Part shown: positions 8,551-17,096 of the stretch, piece by piece | Position numbering within the stretch: position 1 is the stretch's first letter | Layout: each line of letters starts with the position of its first letter | Origin: Geitlerinema sp. PCC 9228 | Lineage (GTDB): Bacteria; Cyanobacteriota; Cyanobacteriia; Cyanobacteriales; PCC-9228 | Direction of reading: 5' to 3' | Length of the DNA: 40,738 bases | Assembly (NCBI RefSeq): GCF_001870905.1 | Contig: NZ_LNDC01000051.1 | Coordinates: forward strand, 3,136 to 43,873 | The notes under the pieces: model-generated | Databases searched by the model: none | What the model saw: only the letters and a program-made list of their open reading frames with translations | Told to the model about the DNA's origin: nothing | Made by a program: the position numbers and the translations under genes

Positions 8551-9825
8551 CTACGCTGCCATGGAACGATACCCCGCCGTGCAATCGTCGCTACTTTGGG
8601 CGGGAAGAATATATTGTAAGAGAAAATTGAGGGTTTCTGATTTGATATAACCTTTGCGTACGGCGATTTCGCCAAAACGCAGGCTGGTGTGGACTTGTTC
8701 TTGAAGGATATGGTTAATTTTGCCGTCGTCGAGCAAGCCGGCTGATTTGAGATAGTAGCCAATGGGATGTTGGGGATGATGGTTGGCTAGTTGCGGTAGC
8801 TGCACGGCAAAAAAGTCCACGGTTTCTATTTCCACCCATCCTTTCTGGACCAGAATTTCACCGAACCGGGGAGAAGGTTGTTGGGAAGATTGGTTTTGGG
8901 TGTGCTGGTTTTGCAGCTGGAGGGTGGTCTCTACTTGCTCGGTAGAGAGCAAACCAGCTTGTTGGAGGGCTTCGCCAATTCTGGGTTTGGCTGGGGGAAC
9001 AGATACCATTGATGCTGGTGGGCAATCTCTACGGCGGCGAAACCACCAGGTTTGTACCAATTGCTGGCTGGCTAGCCACACAAACGGGGGAATGGTTTTG
9101 GCGTAGCGTTTCCACAGGCGGCGCGGTTCTTGAATGAGGCGATACAGCCACTCCAAACCTACTTGCCGCACCCATTCGGGAGCGCGCTTGTGCAAGCCAG
9201 CATATACGGGAAAAACGGCACCTACACCCAGGGTCACTGCCGAGAGTTGGTGGCTATGCTGTGCCATCCAGTTTTCTTGTTTGGGACATCCCAAGGCCAA
9301 AAAGATGATTTGCGTTTGGCGATCGCGAATTCTTTGCACCAATTCCCGGTCTTCGGTGGGGGTGAGGGGTCGAAAGGGTAAAGGTTCCATGCCGACGATG
9401 GATAAGTCGGGAAATTCCCGACGCAAACGCTGGTGCATGCGTTCGAGAACGGCACTGTGCGACCCCAGGAAGAAGACACGGAGGTTTTCTTGAGAGGCGC
9501 GATCGCAAAGTTGTAAAAATAAATCCATACCGGCAACGCGGTCTTGCTGGGGGAATCCCAACAACCGCAACATCCACACCAGCGGCATGCCATCCGGTGT
9601 GACCAAATCGGCACTTTCTAAAACTCGTGCAAACGCCCGATGCCAGTAAGCTTCCATGAGCATGTGCACGTTGGCCACGCAAACGTTGCGACTCTCCCGG
9701 TGCCGAGCCCATTGTACGATTGCATCCACCTGTTCTTCCAAACGTGCTGCCGTTACGCCAGAGCGAAGGAGGCGCTGTTTCGGTAGTTGCACGGAAGACC
9801 CAGGGGGGAATAGCCTGCTTTCCAT
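8551..9825 (-). CDS. WecG/TagA/CpsF-family glycosyltransferase with C-terminal MshEN-like repeats
   Basis: 424 residues. Residues ~17-260 form a GT26 (WecG/TagA/CpsF) domain, which transfers a sugar such as N-acetylmannosamine or its uronate to a lipid-linked acceptor in polymer assembly. PDGMP at 77-81 and LGCPKQE at 178-184 are family hallmarks. Family members usually end near residue 250. Here a linker leads into four short repeats at about 282-305, 320-343, 354-377 and 383-404, of the form R(I/F)GE-xx-(V/Q)xxGxhxxxxhxxxLxxQ. This resembles the paired motifs of MshEN/GSPII_E N-terminal domains, some of which bind cyclic di-GMP; binding here is an inference. It is the last gene of the minus-strand export cluster, 329 bp after the Wzc-like gene, with its own structured leader. 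Confidence 0.88.
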   Translation of the reverse strand: MESRLFPPGSSVQLPKQRLLRSGVTAARLEEQVDAIVQWARHRESRNVCVANVHMLMEAYWHRAFARVLESADLVTPDGMPLVWMLRLLGFPQQDRVAGMDLFLQLCDRASQENLRVFFLGSHSAVLERMHQRLRREFPDLSIVGMEPLPFRPLTPTEDRELVQRIRDRQTQIIFLALGCPKQENWMAQHSHQLSAVTLGVGAVFPVYAGLHKRAPEWVRQVGLEWLYRLIQEPRRLWKRYAKTIPPFVWLASQQLVQTWWFRRRRDCPPASMVSVPPAKPRIGEALQQAGLLSTEQVETTLQLQNQHTQNQSSQQPSPRFGEILVQKGWVEIETVDFFAVQLPQLANHHPQHPIGYYLKSAGLLDDGKINHILQEQVHTSLRFGEIAVRKGYIKSETLNFLLQYILPAQSSDDCTAGYRSMAA

Positions 9826-10154
9826 AAAACGAACCTAGTAGAAGGGGACGCAATTTCCTTTGTTCGTAAAAGCAACGTTTCCAAGACAGCTGTCTGGAGA
9901 ACCATTGCCCGTAGGTTGCTTTTTTTAGGTCAATACCGTTCAAAAAAGCTTCCGTACTTCCACGGAGAAACCGTATCACCTAGGTATTGTAGGAGAAGAC
10001 AGCCAAATATTCCTAGAGGTTTTTCCGGAAAATCGTTTTTTTTACTGCAAATTTATAATTCCCCGTTGCGATCGCCTACTTTTTTAAATTTTTTGTAAAT
10101 TTTCGCTTCTACTGCAAACACTTCCTTGACAAAATCTCAAACATTCTTTACTTT
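9826..10154 (-). other. Leader/intergenic region upstream of the WecG-type gene
   Basis: Noncoding, AT-rich spacer of 329 bp. It holds a nested inverted repeat: outer arms AAAAGCAAC (9868-9876) and GTTGCTTTT (9915-9923), with an inner perfect 12-bp palindrome AGACAGCTGTCT (9884-9895). On the plus strand the outer arm is followed by a run of T. A HIP1 octamer lies near 10070. I see no convincing promoter pair and no coding frame that continues conserved WecG sequence. Confidence 0.45.
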
Positions 10155-12476
10155 TTACTTTTGCCGCCATTTTTGCAACCAAGCCCGGACTGGATTTTCC
10201 GCCACTGACCTCGATTTCTGGGGGTCGTACCACGTTTGCAGGGTTTGGGAATGGCTTTGGGTGGCATTTTCCGAAGTTTCCGAGCTTCCAGAAGTCCGAT
10301 TTCCACCGGTATCGGGAGTGGAATAAGCCGTAATGGAACAGGCATCGTGGCTGGGAGTGGCCCCATTAGCCACCATGCCCAACACCGGCGTTCGAGCCAA
10401 ACGCAGCTCTTCCAAAGCTTCCTGCAGGCGCGGACCTTTGACCCGACCCAAACCAGCCACCAGCAAAATGCCGCTGGTGTGATTGCCCAGCAGGTGAGCA
10501 TCAGCACATCCCAACAGCGAAGGCGCGTCGTACACCACCAAATCAAACGCCGCCTGCAACTTATCCATCAACTCTTGCATCTTATGGGAAGCCAGCAAGC
10601 GTACCGGATCTAGAGGAACCGACCCCGCTGGCAGCACGAATAAATTTTCCTCCAAAGGCGATTTTTGGATGGCTTGATAGGGGTCCAAATCTTGGGCAAT
10701 GACCTCCGTAAGTCCCTGGGTATTGTCCAATCCCAAATGCTGGTGCAAATTGGCATGGCGCAAATTGGCATCCACTAGCAAAACCCGCCGGTCCATGGTG
10801 CCGGCTGCTTGTGCCAAATAAAAAGCCACCGTAGTCTTTCCTTCCTGTGGCATTGCGGAACTGACCACAAAGGAAAAAATAGACAAATCGTGTCCCAACA
10901 GGCGAATGTTGGTACACAGAGAACGAAACGCCTCCAAAAACAGCAGCGTCTTGCTACATTGATACTGAGCGCTGGGACCGCTAGGATCGCCAGCACGGAT
11001 GATGGCAGCACTGGGTGCCGCCGCCACTTCGGCACGGGCCACCGGCGCTTTCTCCAATCCTTTTTCCTTGGGAATTACCCCCAGCAAAGGCAGTTTGGCC
11101 ACATTTTTCAGTTCCTTCGGCGTATGCAGTACGTTGCGCAACCAATCCAGCAATAGGACCAATCCCAATCCCACCATCATACCCAAAGCAGCACCCAAAA
11201 CGGCATTTTTGCGGATACTAGCTGTGGACGAGTGGGGAGGGCTGGGTGGGGTCAGCAACTGCCAGGGAACTTCTTTTTGGGCGGCATCCAAACGGAACGC
11301 CTCTCGTTTGGTCAGAAATTGGTTGAGGTTTTCCGTGGCAATTTTTAACTGTCGTTGAATTTCCGTATACTCCCGGTCGATAGCCGACAGCTGTTTGATT
11401 TGCTGGTTGAGGCGTTCGATGGTATTTTCTAAAATCCGCTCGCGCGATCGCAACTGGTCAATTTGACTGGCTAGTTCCTGGAGCGTACGTTCTCCTTCTT
11501 GCTGCAGCAGGGGCAATAACTGGGCTTGTTTGTCCTGCAACAATTGCTGTTCGGGACTAGCTTCTAAAAATAAGGTCGAGGACTCAGCTCGTTGCTGCTC
11601 GATTTCCCGATAGCGCGCCAGCAGGGTTTGATAGCGGGTATTTTCTTTCAAAGCCGGTGCGGTGATTTCGGTAATTGGGTTATTCGCCAGTTGTTGCTGC
11701 AAGGCTTGGTATTGTGCTTGCGTTTCCTTCAGCTGCAGTTGGGTATCCAAAAGATTTTGGGTAAAACCACTTACCTGAGTGGAGAGCTGCTGGCCGGTGG
11801 TGGTAGGATCCACCAAGTTGTATTGCGTCCGCAAGGTTTGCAAGTCTTGCTGTCTGGCTTCCACGCGGCTGCGCAGTAGCGGTAGCTGGTCTTCCAAAAA
11901 GTCGATACCGCGGTTGATATCCCGTTGCCGCGTTTGCAAGCTGTAGTTGAGATATGCTTGCGAGAGAGATTCCAAAACAGCTTGGACCAATTGCGGGTTG
12001 GTATGGCGGTAGGAAACCACCAAAATATCGGTGTTACCGCCGGCTTGTTTGATGTCGAGGTTTTTGGCAATGGTTCCGTAACTGATTTGGGGATACTCGT
12101 CTTGCAGTTTTTTTACAATGGGATCGAGCGCGTCGGGACTTTTAAGAATTTTTAATTTCACTTCGTCTACTTTGACCCCGACAATCTCTTCGCGATTGCT
12201 GAGGGTTTCCGGGTTGGCGGAGGAAATAATTTGGCTTTCTAGGGTCACTGGTTTGGTAAGCAGTTCGAAGCGTGCTTGAAATACGGGAACTTCGGTGATT
12301 GCGTCGTAGGCAGCCACAGCTGCTAAAATTGTAGTACTGCCTGCGATGAGCCAGACGCGGCGGCGAATGGCTCGTAGCACCCGTTCTAGATCCAAGCCAC
12401 CTTCATCGCTATCGTCAAATTGAGAAGCTTCCGACATTTTGAGCAGTTGAGAAGGGGATTGTGCGTTCATAAACAA
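10155..12476 (-). CDS. Wzc-like polysaccharide co-polymerase / BY-kinase
   Basis: Inner-membrane chain-length regulator and tyrosine-autokinase-type protein of Wzx/Wzy polysaccharide export, 773 residues. It has a Wzz domain with a first membrane segment near residues 40-60, a long periplasmic coiled-coil-rich region (~180-400) and a second membrane segment (~425-445). A cytoplasmic ATPase follows with Walker A SAMPQEGKTT (Lys547), Walker A' RRVLLVDANLRHAN and Walker B-like FDLVVYDAPSLLG. The C-terminal tail after residue ~700 has only two tyrosines (AYSTPD, TWYDPQ) instead of the tyrosine cluster of classical Wzc, so autophosphorylation may be reduced or occur elsewhere. A second ATG two codons downstream is equally possible as the start. 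It lies downstream of the Wza-like gene and the 106-residue protein, a classical export pairing. Confidence 0.93.
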   Translation of the reverse strand: MFMNAQSPSQLLKMSEASQFDDSDEGGLDLERVLRAIRRRVWLIAGSTTILAAVAAYDAITEVPVFQARFELLTKPVTLESQIISSANPETLSNREEIVGVKVDEVKLKILKSPDALDPIVKKLQDEYPQISYGTIAKNLDIKQAGGNTDILVVSYRHTNPQLVQAVLESLSQAYLNYSLQTRQRDINRGIDFLEDQLPLLRSRVEARQQDLQTLRTQYNLVDPTTTGQQLSTQVSGFTQNLLDTQLQLKETQAQYQALQQQLANNPITEITAPALKENTRYQTLLARYREIEQQRAESSTLFLEASPEQQLLQDKQAQLLPLLQQEGERTLQELASQIDQLRSRERILENTIERLNQQIKQLSAIDREYTEIQRQLKIATENLNQFLTKREAFRLDAAQKEVPWQLLTPPSPPHSSTASIRKNAVLGAALGMMVGLGLVLLLDWLRNVLHTPKELKNVAKLPLLGVIPKEKGLEKAPVARAEVAAAPSAAIIRAGDPSGPSAQYQCSKTLLFLEAFRSLCTNIRLLGHDLSIFSFVVSSAMPQEGKTTVAFYLAQAAGTMDRRVLLVDANLRHANLHQHLGLDNTQGLTEVIAQDLDPYQAIQKSPLEENLFVLPAGSVPLDPVRLLASHKMQELMDKLQAAFDLVVYDAPSLLGCADAHLLGNHTSGILLVAGLGRVKGPRLQEALEELRLARTPVLGMVANGATPSHDACSITAYSTPDTGGNRTSGSSETSENATQSHSQTLQTWYDPQKSRSVAENPVRAWLQKWRQK

Positions 12477-12535
12477 TAGAAAAAATCAATACCATCGATA
12501 TCAATTTCATTTTTGAGCGTCTGGGAGCGTATAAT

Positions 12536-12856
12536 TTATGACTCCCGCAGCAGCAAAGCCATCCAGGTTTCGGCGGCATCGTCATAGCTGTCAGCTTCTA
12601 TAACGCGAAACTGCATTGTGCGACCTGCCACATCCAGCCAAATGCGATCGCCGGATCGTGGTACATTTCCCTGAGCGCTCAAATAGGCTTGTTCGCCGTT
12701 TTGGATGAGATCCACAATATAGTCTTGGCCAGCGATCGCGCTCGTATAGTCATAAATTCGATAGCGTTTCTTCTGCACCCCAGGCAACCAAGCTACTAGC
12801 CAATTCCAGACATGGGCGACAATATATCGAAATTTTCTCCTAGCAGAAACAAGCAT
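12536..12856 (-). CDS. Hypothetical small protein between Wza-like and Wzc-like genes
   Basis: 106 residues, family not recognised. The N-terminus is basic, then hydrophobic and aromatic (RYIVAHVWNWLVAWLPGVQ), which fits a membrane-anchored or amphipathic helix. The remaining ~75 residues are soluble, with predicted beta strands (YRIYDYTSAIAGQDYIVDLI and RIWLDVAGRTMQFRVIEA). The gene is 46 bp after the Wza-like gene and 59 bp before the Wzc-like gene, on the same strand, so it is probably translated from the same mRNA. The position suggests a role at the export machine, but there is no direct evidence. A CDS is supported by the continuous frame, the tight spacing and a plausible protein composition. 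Confidence 0.65.
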   Translation of the reverse strand: MLVSARRKFRYIVAHVWNWLVAWLPGVQKKRYRIYDYTSAIAGQDYIVDLIQNGEQAYLSAQGNVPRSGDRIWLDVAGRTMQFRVIEADSYDDAAETWMALLLRES

Positions 12857-12902
12857 GGTGCAGCTAACATCTTCGATCCCTACTCCTTACTATGCCCGCA
12901 AA

Positions 12903-14765
12903 TCAATCCATTTGCAAAGTGTCCACCACATCTGATAAGCGAGCCGGCAGTCCCAAAATGCTTAAGACACGGTTGATGGGACCTAGGGTAGTATCCAATA
13001 CATCGCCGACGCTGGCTAGAAACGAACGACCCACAATAATGGTATCGTTGCTGCGCAATACCGGATTTTTCTCCTCATCCACCCCTTGCTCGAAATCCAC
13101 CGCAATTTCCCGCTGGGTCACCGTCCCGTTGGGTTGCAGGCGTATCAAATCTACCGAACCGGTTTTGGCGCGGTTGTTAAAGCCACCGGCTGCTAGCAAG
13201 GCTTGATTGAGGGGAGTATTGGGAGGCAGCTGCAAGGCACCAGGACGCCGCACTTCCCCCACAATATTGATCTTCACCGTCTCGGGAGCAAAACTGGCGG
13301 CAGCTAGCTGGGTGGTTTCTTCCGGTCGCAATTCCCTGGCAGTAGGAACCACGATAGTATCTCCCTCCTGCAAGACAATATCTTGGCTGGTATCTTCAGC
13401 TTGTAACAGTTTCCAAAGATTGACGGTTAGCGTTCGTTGTTCGCCGCTGCTGGTTTGGCGACGGACTTGGATTTGGCGGATGTTTGCTTGGGTGTCAATA
13501 CCGCCGGCGACTTGTAAGGCTTGCGTAACCGTGGGAGCGCCTTCTGGACCTCCCTGACCGGTGACCGTGTGGGGACCGGGACGGCGTACTTCCCCTAAAA
13601 CATCGACGTTGATGGGTTGGGTTTGTGCGGGGGCAAAGCTGGCAGAACGCAGCCGGGAGATTTCTGCTAGGTTGGTTTCCGGAACTGTCGGTACGACCAC
13701 TGTATCGCCGTCTTGTAAAATTAAATCTTGCTGCAGTTGCGAGTCCTGTAGCAGTTTCATTAAATTGACTTGAATGGTTTGCGTGGTACCGTTTTTGGCG
13801 GTGCGGCGAACTTGAATGTTGCGAATGTCGGCGAGGGGTTGAATGCCACCGGCGGCTTGTAAGGCTTCGGTGACGGTGGGTTTGCCTCCAGGACCGCCTT
13901 CTCCAGCTACGGCATGGGGTCCGGGACGGCGCACTTCTCCTAAGACGGCGATATCTATCGGTTCTGCGCGATCGCTGGCGAAGCTGGCAGCGGCCAGTTG
14001 GTTGCTTTCTGCGATGTCGATTTGGTTGCTGGTGGGAATGACAATGGTGTCGCCGTCTCGCAGGGGAATGTCGCTTTGTAAGTTACCGGTTTGCAACAGT
14101 TGCCACAGGTTGACGGTGATGGTTTGACCATCGGAGCAACAGCTGCGTACTTGCACCTGCCGCAGGTCGGCTGCCTGGGTGATACCACCGGCGGTTTGAA
14201 TGGCTTGGGTGAGGGTGGGGAACTGAGACCCGTTGAATTCTAGGGTGTAGGAACCGGGACGTTGGATTTCTCCGGCGATGCCAATTCGCAAGGGACGGGG
14301 GGTGGTCAGGGTAACGGTGACTCGCGGATTGCGCAAAATTCTGGCTTCTTCGTAGGCTGCAGCGATCGCGCTGGCGGCGGCTTCTAGGGTCAGTCCTTCC
14401 ACGGTGATGGTACCGATGGGAGGCAGTTGCAGGTTGCCACCGACGAGGATTTCCCGCTGGCCGCTGTATTGGGGAACTTCAAAAATATCGATTTGAATGC
14501 GATCGCCGGCCCCTAGGGTGTAGGGACGGTGGTGGGAAGCCTCGCCGCGATCGTTCCCTGGGAAGGGATGGGTGTGGTTTTCCAGATCGATGTTGGGAAA
14601 GTTGGGATTGGGACTGGGTGGGGTGGCAGTTTCCCTTTCTGGGAAAAGAGGTGGCACTTGCGCGCGTCCTCCGGAACCGAACAGTACGAGGGAAGCAGTG
14701 ACCCCCCAAACCAGCACAGCATAAGCAGCAGACCGCATAAGATGTTGGCCAACAATACGTTGCAT
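12903..14765 (-). CDS. Wza/GumB-like polysaccharide export protein with four SLBB units
   Basis: Outer-membrane or periplasmic exporter component, 620 residues against ~380 in E. coli Wza. A signal-type segment (AAYAVLVWGVTASLVLFGSG) ends near residue 35 without an evident lipobox. A Pro-rich linker and a Poly_export domain (~80-160, YTLGAGDRIQIDIFEVPQYSG) follow. Four SLBB-type units each begin with GE(I/V)(Q/R)RPG, at residues 165, 276, 391 and 503. The spacing is 111-115 residues, and units 2 and 3 are very similar (LGEVRRPGPH, GDT-VVPT, SFAP). This is an internal tandem expansion. The gene is first in the minus-strand cluster and has a candidate promoter overlapping the divergent one. It presumably works with the Wzc-like protein to move polymer across the envelope. 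Confidence 0.92.
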   Translation of the reverse strand: MQRIVGQHLMRSAAYAVLVWGVTASLVLFGSGGRAQVPPLFPERETATPPSPNPNFPNIDLENHTHPFPGNDRGEASHHRPYTLGAGDRIQIDIFEVPQYSGQREILVGGNLQLPPIGTITVEGLTLEAAASAIAAAYEEARILRNPRVTVTLTTPRPLRIGIAGEIQRPGSYTLEFNGSQFPTLTQAIQTAGGITQAADLRQVQVRSCCSDGQTITVNLWQLLQTGNLQSDIPLRDGDTIVIPTSNQIDIAESNQLAAASFASDRAEPIDIAVLGEVRRPGPHAVAGEGGPGGKPTVTEALQAAGGIQPLADIRNIQVRRTAKNGTTQTIQVNLMKLLQDSQLQQDLILQDGDTVVVPTVPETNLAEISRLRSASFAPAQTQPINVDVLGEVRRPGPHTVTGQGGPEGAPTVTQALQVAGGIDTQANIRQIQVRRQTSSGEQRTLTVNLWKLLQAEDTSQDIVLQEGDTIVVPTARELRPEETTQLAAASFAPETVKINIVGEVRRPGALQLPPNTPLNQALLAAGGFNNRAKTGSVDLIRLQPNGTVTQREIAVDFEQGVDEEKNPVLRSNDTIIVGRSFLASVGDVLDTTLGPINRVLSILGLPARLSDVVDTLQMD

Positions 14766-14825
14766 GGTGATCTTGTCTCCAGTTTATCGCGACGTTCTCG
14801 GTTTGCCTTTTTTTTGCACAAAAAG

Positions 14826-14854
14826 GATATACCCAATACATTTACGTGTGACAA
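14826..14854 (-). promoter_or_regulatory. Candidate sigma70-type promoter for the Wza-like gene
   Basis: On the minus strand TTGTCA (-35, complement of 14849-14854) is followed by a 17-bp spacer and TATATC (-10, complement of 14826-14831), about 60 bp before the start codon. The -35 box matches the consensus at 5 of 6 positions and the -10 at 4 of 6. The -35 box overlaps that of the opposing promoter. Confidence 0.45.
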
Positions 14855-14877
14855 CGAGGAATGTTCCTGGTTATAAT
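14848..14877 (+). promoter_or_regulatory. Candidate sigma70-type promoter for the ABC exporter transcript
   Basis: GTGACA (14848-14853, 5 of 6), an 18-bp spacer and a perfect TATAAT (14872-14877). Transcription would begin near 14884 and leave a leader of about 255 nt before the GTG start at 15141. GGAATGTTCC in the spacer (14858-14867) has short inverted arms and could be a regulator site. Confidence 0.5.
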
Positions 14878-15129
14878 ACCTTCGGATGCTTCATTCTCAG
14901 TACTGTCACGTATACTACATCCGCAGCTGGTATGAGGAGGGAGGATCGAACGGGGGAACACACGATCGCGAAGATTGGGAATAGAGCGGTCGGTCAGCTG
15001 GTGGATATGAGGGATCGCTCGCTGCCACACGGAGCGATTGGGGAATCGAACAGAGGGGTTTTCTGGAACGATTTGGATAGAGGGTCAGAATTTTTTCTCG
15101 TTTCTCGTTGTTTTCGCGATCGCAAACTC

Positions 15130-15135
15130 AGGAGG
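15130..15135 (+). promoter_or_regulatory. Strong Shine-Dalgarno that fixes the GTG start at 15141
   Basis: AGGAGG lies 5 nt before GTG 15141. It decides this start against an in-frame ATG 33 bp upstream, which has no ribosome site. Confidence 0.75.
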
Positions 15136-15140
15136 CGTAC

Positions 15141-16967
15141 GTGTCTGCATACCTATCAAAATTTTTGTACGTTTTGCCAGCGGGAAAACGCAGCTTGGTC
15201 ATGTTGGTTGTGTTGTTTCTCCTGGTATCGCTGTTAGAAGTTTTTGGCATTGGTTCTATTGGTCCGTTTATTTCCCTCGCTAGCAACCCACAAACCATTT
15301 CCCAAACGCCTTGGTTGCATCAAATTTACCTACAAACGGGTTTCCAAAACGAAACCCACTTTCTAGGTTTTCTCGGTTTGTTGATTGTGGCTATTTTTAT
15401 CCTGAAATCCTACGTTCACTGGCGCGTTAACGTTCATATTTTTCGCTTCAGTTTTCAACAACGAGCTGAGCTGTGTCGCCAGTTGCTGCAAGCATATCTG
15501 GAAGCTCCCTATTCTTTTCACCTAAGTAATAGCAGTGCCAAAAGCATTCAAAATGTTATTCAATTTACCGGACAGTTTTCTGGCACAATTTTGATTACGT
15601 TTTTGGTGGAACTTTCCAACCTAACAATCGTTTTGTTCCTAACCGCTCTTCTGTTTATTGCCAATTCTATTGCGGTGGTGATGGTTTTATCGATCTTGCT
15701 ACCTTTGTTGCTGCTTTTCCATCATTTCCGCCAGAAAATCAAACAATGGGGACAAGAAGTGGGGGAAGCCAATGCATCAATGATTCGCATTGTCAATCAC
15801 AGTTTGGGCAGCATTAAGGAAACGCGAATTATTGGCTGCGAACCCCATTTTCAAGGGCAAATTTCCCAACAAGCCAATCGCTTAGCCGATGCCATGACGG
15901 GATTTTTCTCATTTAAAATTTTGCCCAGGCTGATGATCGAAACGATGCTGGTTTTGGGGTTGGTTGGCTTTACATCGATCTCGTTAATCGTGTACCAAAA
16001 TTTGGAATCTCTTTTGCCAGTTTTAGGGATATTTACCGTGGCATCTTTGCGCATGGTTCCAGCCATTACAGGGTTGGTCAAAGGAGCCAGTACCCTGCGC
16101 AACTCCACTTACACGCTGGACCGGCTCTATTTGGAATTTAAAGAAATAGAATCTTTTCAAAAAGAAGCTGTTTCTCAATTTTCTGTGGCTATGAATACCA
16201 GATCTAGGGAAAATTACCAAAAGAAAAATTTAACCTTCCGCGATCGCATTGTTTTGGATGGGGTTAGCTATCGCTATCCGGAAGCTAACGAACATGCCCT
16301 CAGCGATATTTCCTTAACCCTTCAAAAAGGAGAATCCATTGCTTTTATCGGCAAATCCGGTGCTGGCAAAACCACCCTGGTCGATGTCATTTTAGGACTG
16401 CTATTACCCCAGCAAGGAGATATTCAAGTAGACGATACTTCAATTTACCAAAATTTGCGTTCCTGGCAAAATTTAATTGCCTACATTCCCCAATCTATTT
16501 ACCTAATTGACGATACCATCGAAAGGAATATTGCTTTTGGGGTTCCCGATGAAGCCATCGATGGCGAAAAAGTAGAAAAAGCCATACAAGCTGCTCAGTT
16601 ACAAGATTTAATCGCCGAACTTCCAGAAGGAATGAAAACTTCTGTAGGGGAACGAGGGGTGCGTTTGTCTGGAGGTCAACGCCAGCGAATTGGTATTGCC
16701 AGAGCGATTTACCACGACCGACCCATTTTAATACTTGACGAAGCAACTTCTGCTCTCGATAACGAAACTGAAAATTTGGTCAGCGAAGCCATTGAATCTT
16801 TAGCTGGTGTAAAAACCACCATTGCGATCGCGCATCGCCTGAGTACGATTCAAAATTGCGATCGCATTTATCTCATGGAAAAAGGAAAAATTGTCAAATC
16901 GGGAACCTATCAGGAAGTCGTGGAAGCTACAAACGAAGTAGAAAATGCTGTTAATAATAGTGCCTAG
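15141..16967 (+). CDS. ABC transporter, fused membrane domain and ATPase (exporter type)
   Basis: A half-transporter of the ABC exporter class (MsbA/PglK-like), 608 residues from the GTG start. Six membrane segments occupy about residues 15-315 and the ATPase ~360-600. Walker A is GKSGAGKTT at ~404-412, the signature LSGGQRQRIGIARAI begins at ~509, Walker B is PILILDEATSALD and the switch His lies in AIAHRLSTI. Homodimers of such proteins flip or export lipid-linked sugars, lipids or peptides. Given the surrounding glycan genes, a lipid-linked oligosaccharide or glycolipid substrate is a reasonable inference. It is the first plus-strand gene after the divergent promoter region; the sulfotransferase follows after 129 bp. 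Confidence 0.92.
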   Translation: MSAYLSKFLYVLPAGKRSLVMLVVLFLLVSLLEVFGIGSIGPFISLASNPQTISQTPWLHQIYLQTGFQNETHFLGFLGLLIVAIFILKSYVHWRVNVHIFRFSFQQRAELCRQLLQAYLEAPYSFHLSNSSAKSIQNVIQFTGQFSGTILITFLVELSNLTIVLFLTALLFIANSIAVVMVLSILLPLLLLFHHFRQKIKQWGQEVGEANASMIRIVNHSLGSIKETRIIGCEPHFQGQISQQANRLADAMTGFFSFKILPRLMIETMLVLGLVGFTSISLIVYQNLESLLPVLGIFTVASLRMVPAITGLVKGASTLRNSTYTLDRLYLEFKEIESFQKEAVSQFSVAMNTRSRENYQKKNLTFRDRIVLDGVSYRYPEANEHALSDISLTLQKGESIAFIGKSGAGKTTLVDVILGLLLPQQGDIQVDDTSIYQNLRSWQNLIAYIPQSIYLIDDTIERNIAFGVPDEAIDGEKVEKAIQAAQLQDLIAELPEGMKTSVGERGVRLSGGQRQRIGIARAIYHDRPILILDEATSALDNETENLVSEAIESLAGVKTTIAIAHRLSTIQNCDRIYLMEKGKIVKSGTYQEVVEATNEVENAVNNSA

Positions 16968-17096
16968 CTTTTTTCCCAATCTTATACGAAATCCTGCTGT
17001 AAACTTATGAAAAAGAACCCCCTGTAGTCCCCCGCAGGCTCGGGAAACACGGATTTCATCTTACTGCCAATTTTTGTATCCAATGGAGGAAAAACT

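Noticed and set aside
9868-9923. Riboswitch in the WecG-type leader
   Set aside because: Only an inverted repeat is visible; no known aptamer core could be recognised.
9254-9979. Alternative minus-strand frame overlapping the WecG-type gene
   Set aside because: It is out of frame with the conserved GT26 motifs over most of its length; its first part lies in the leader and resembles no known protein.
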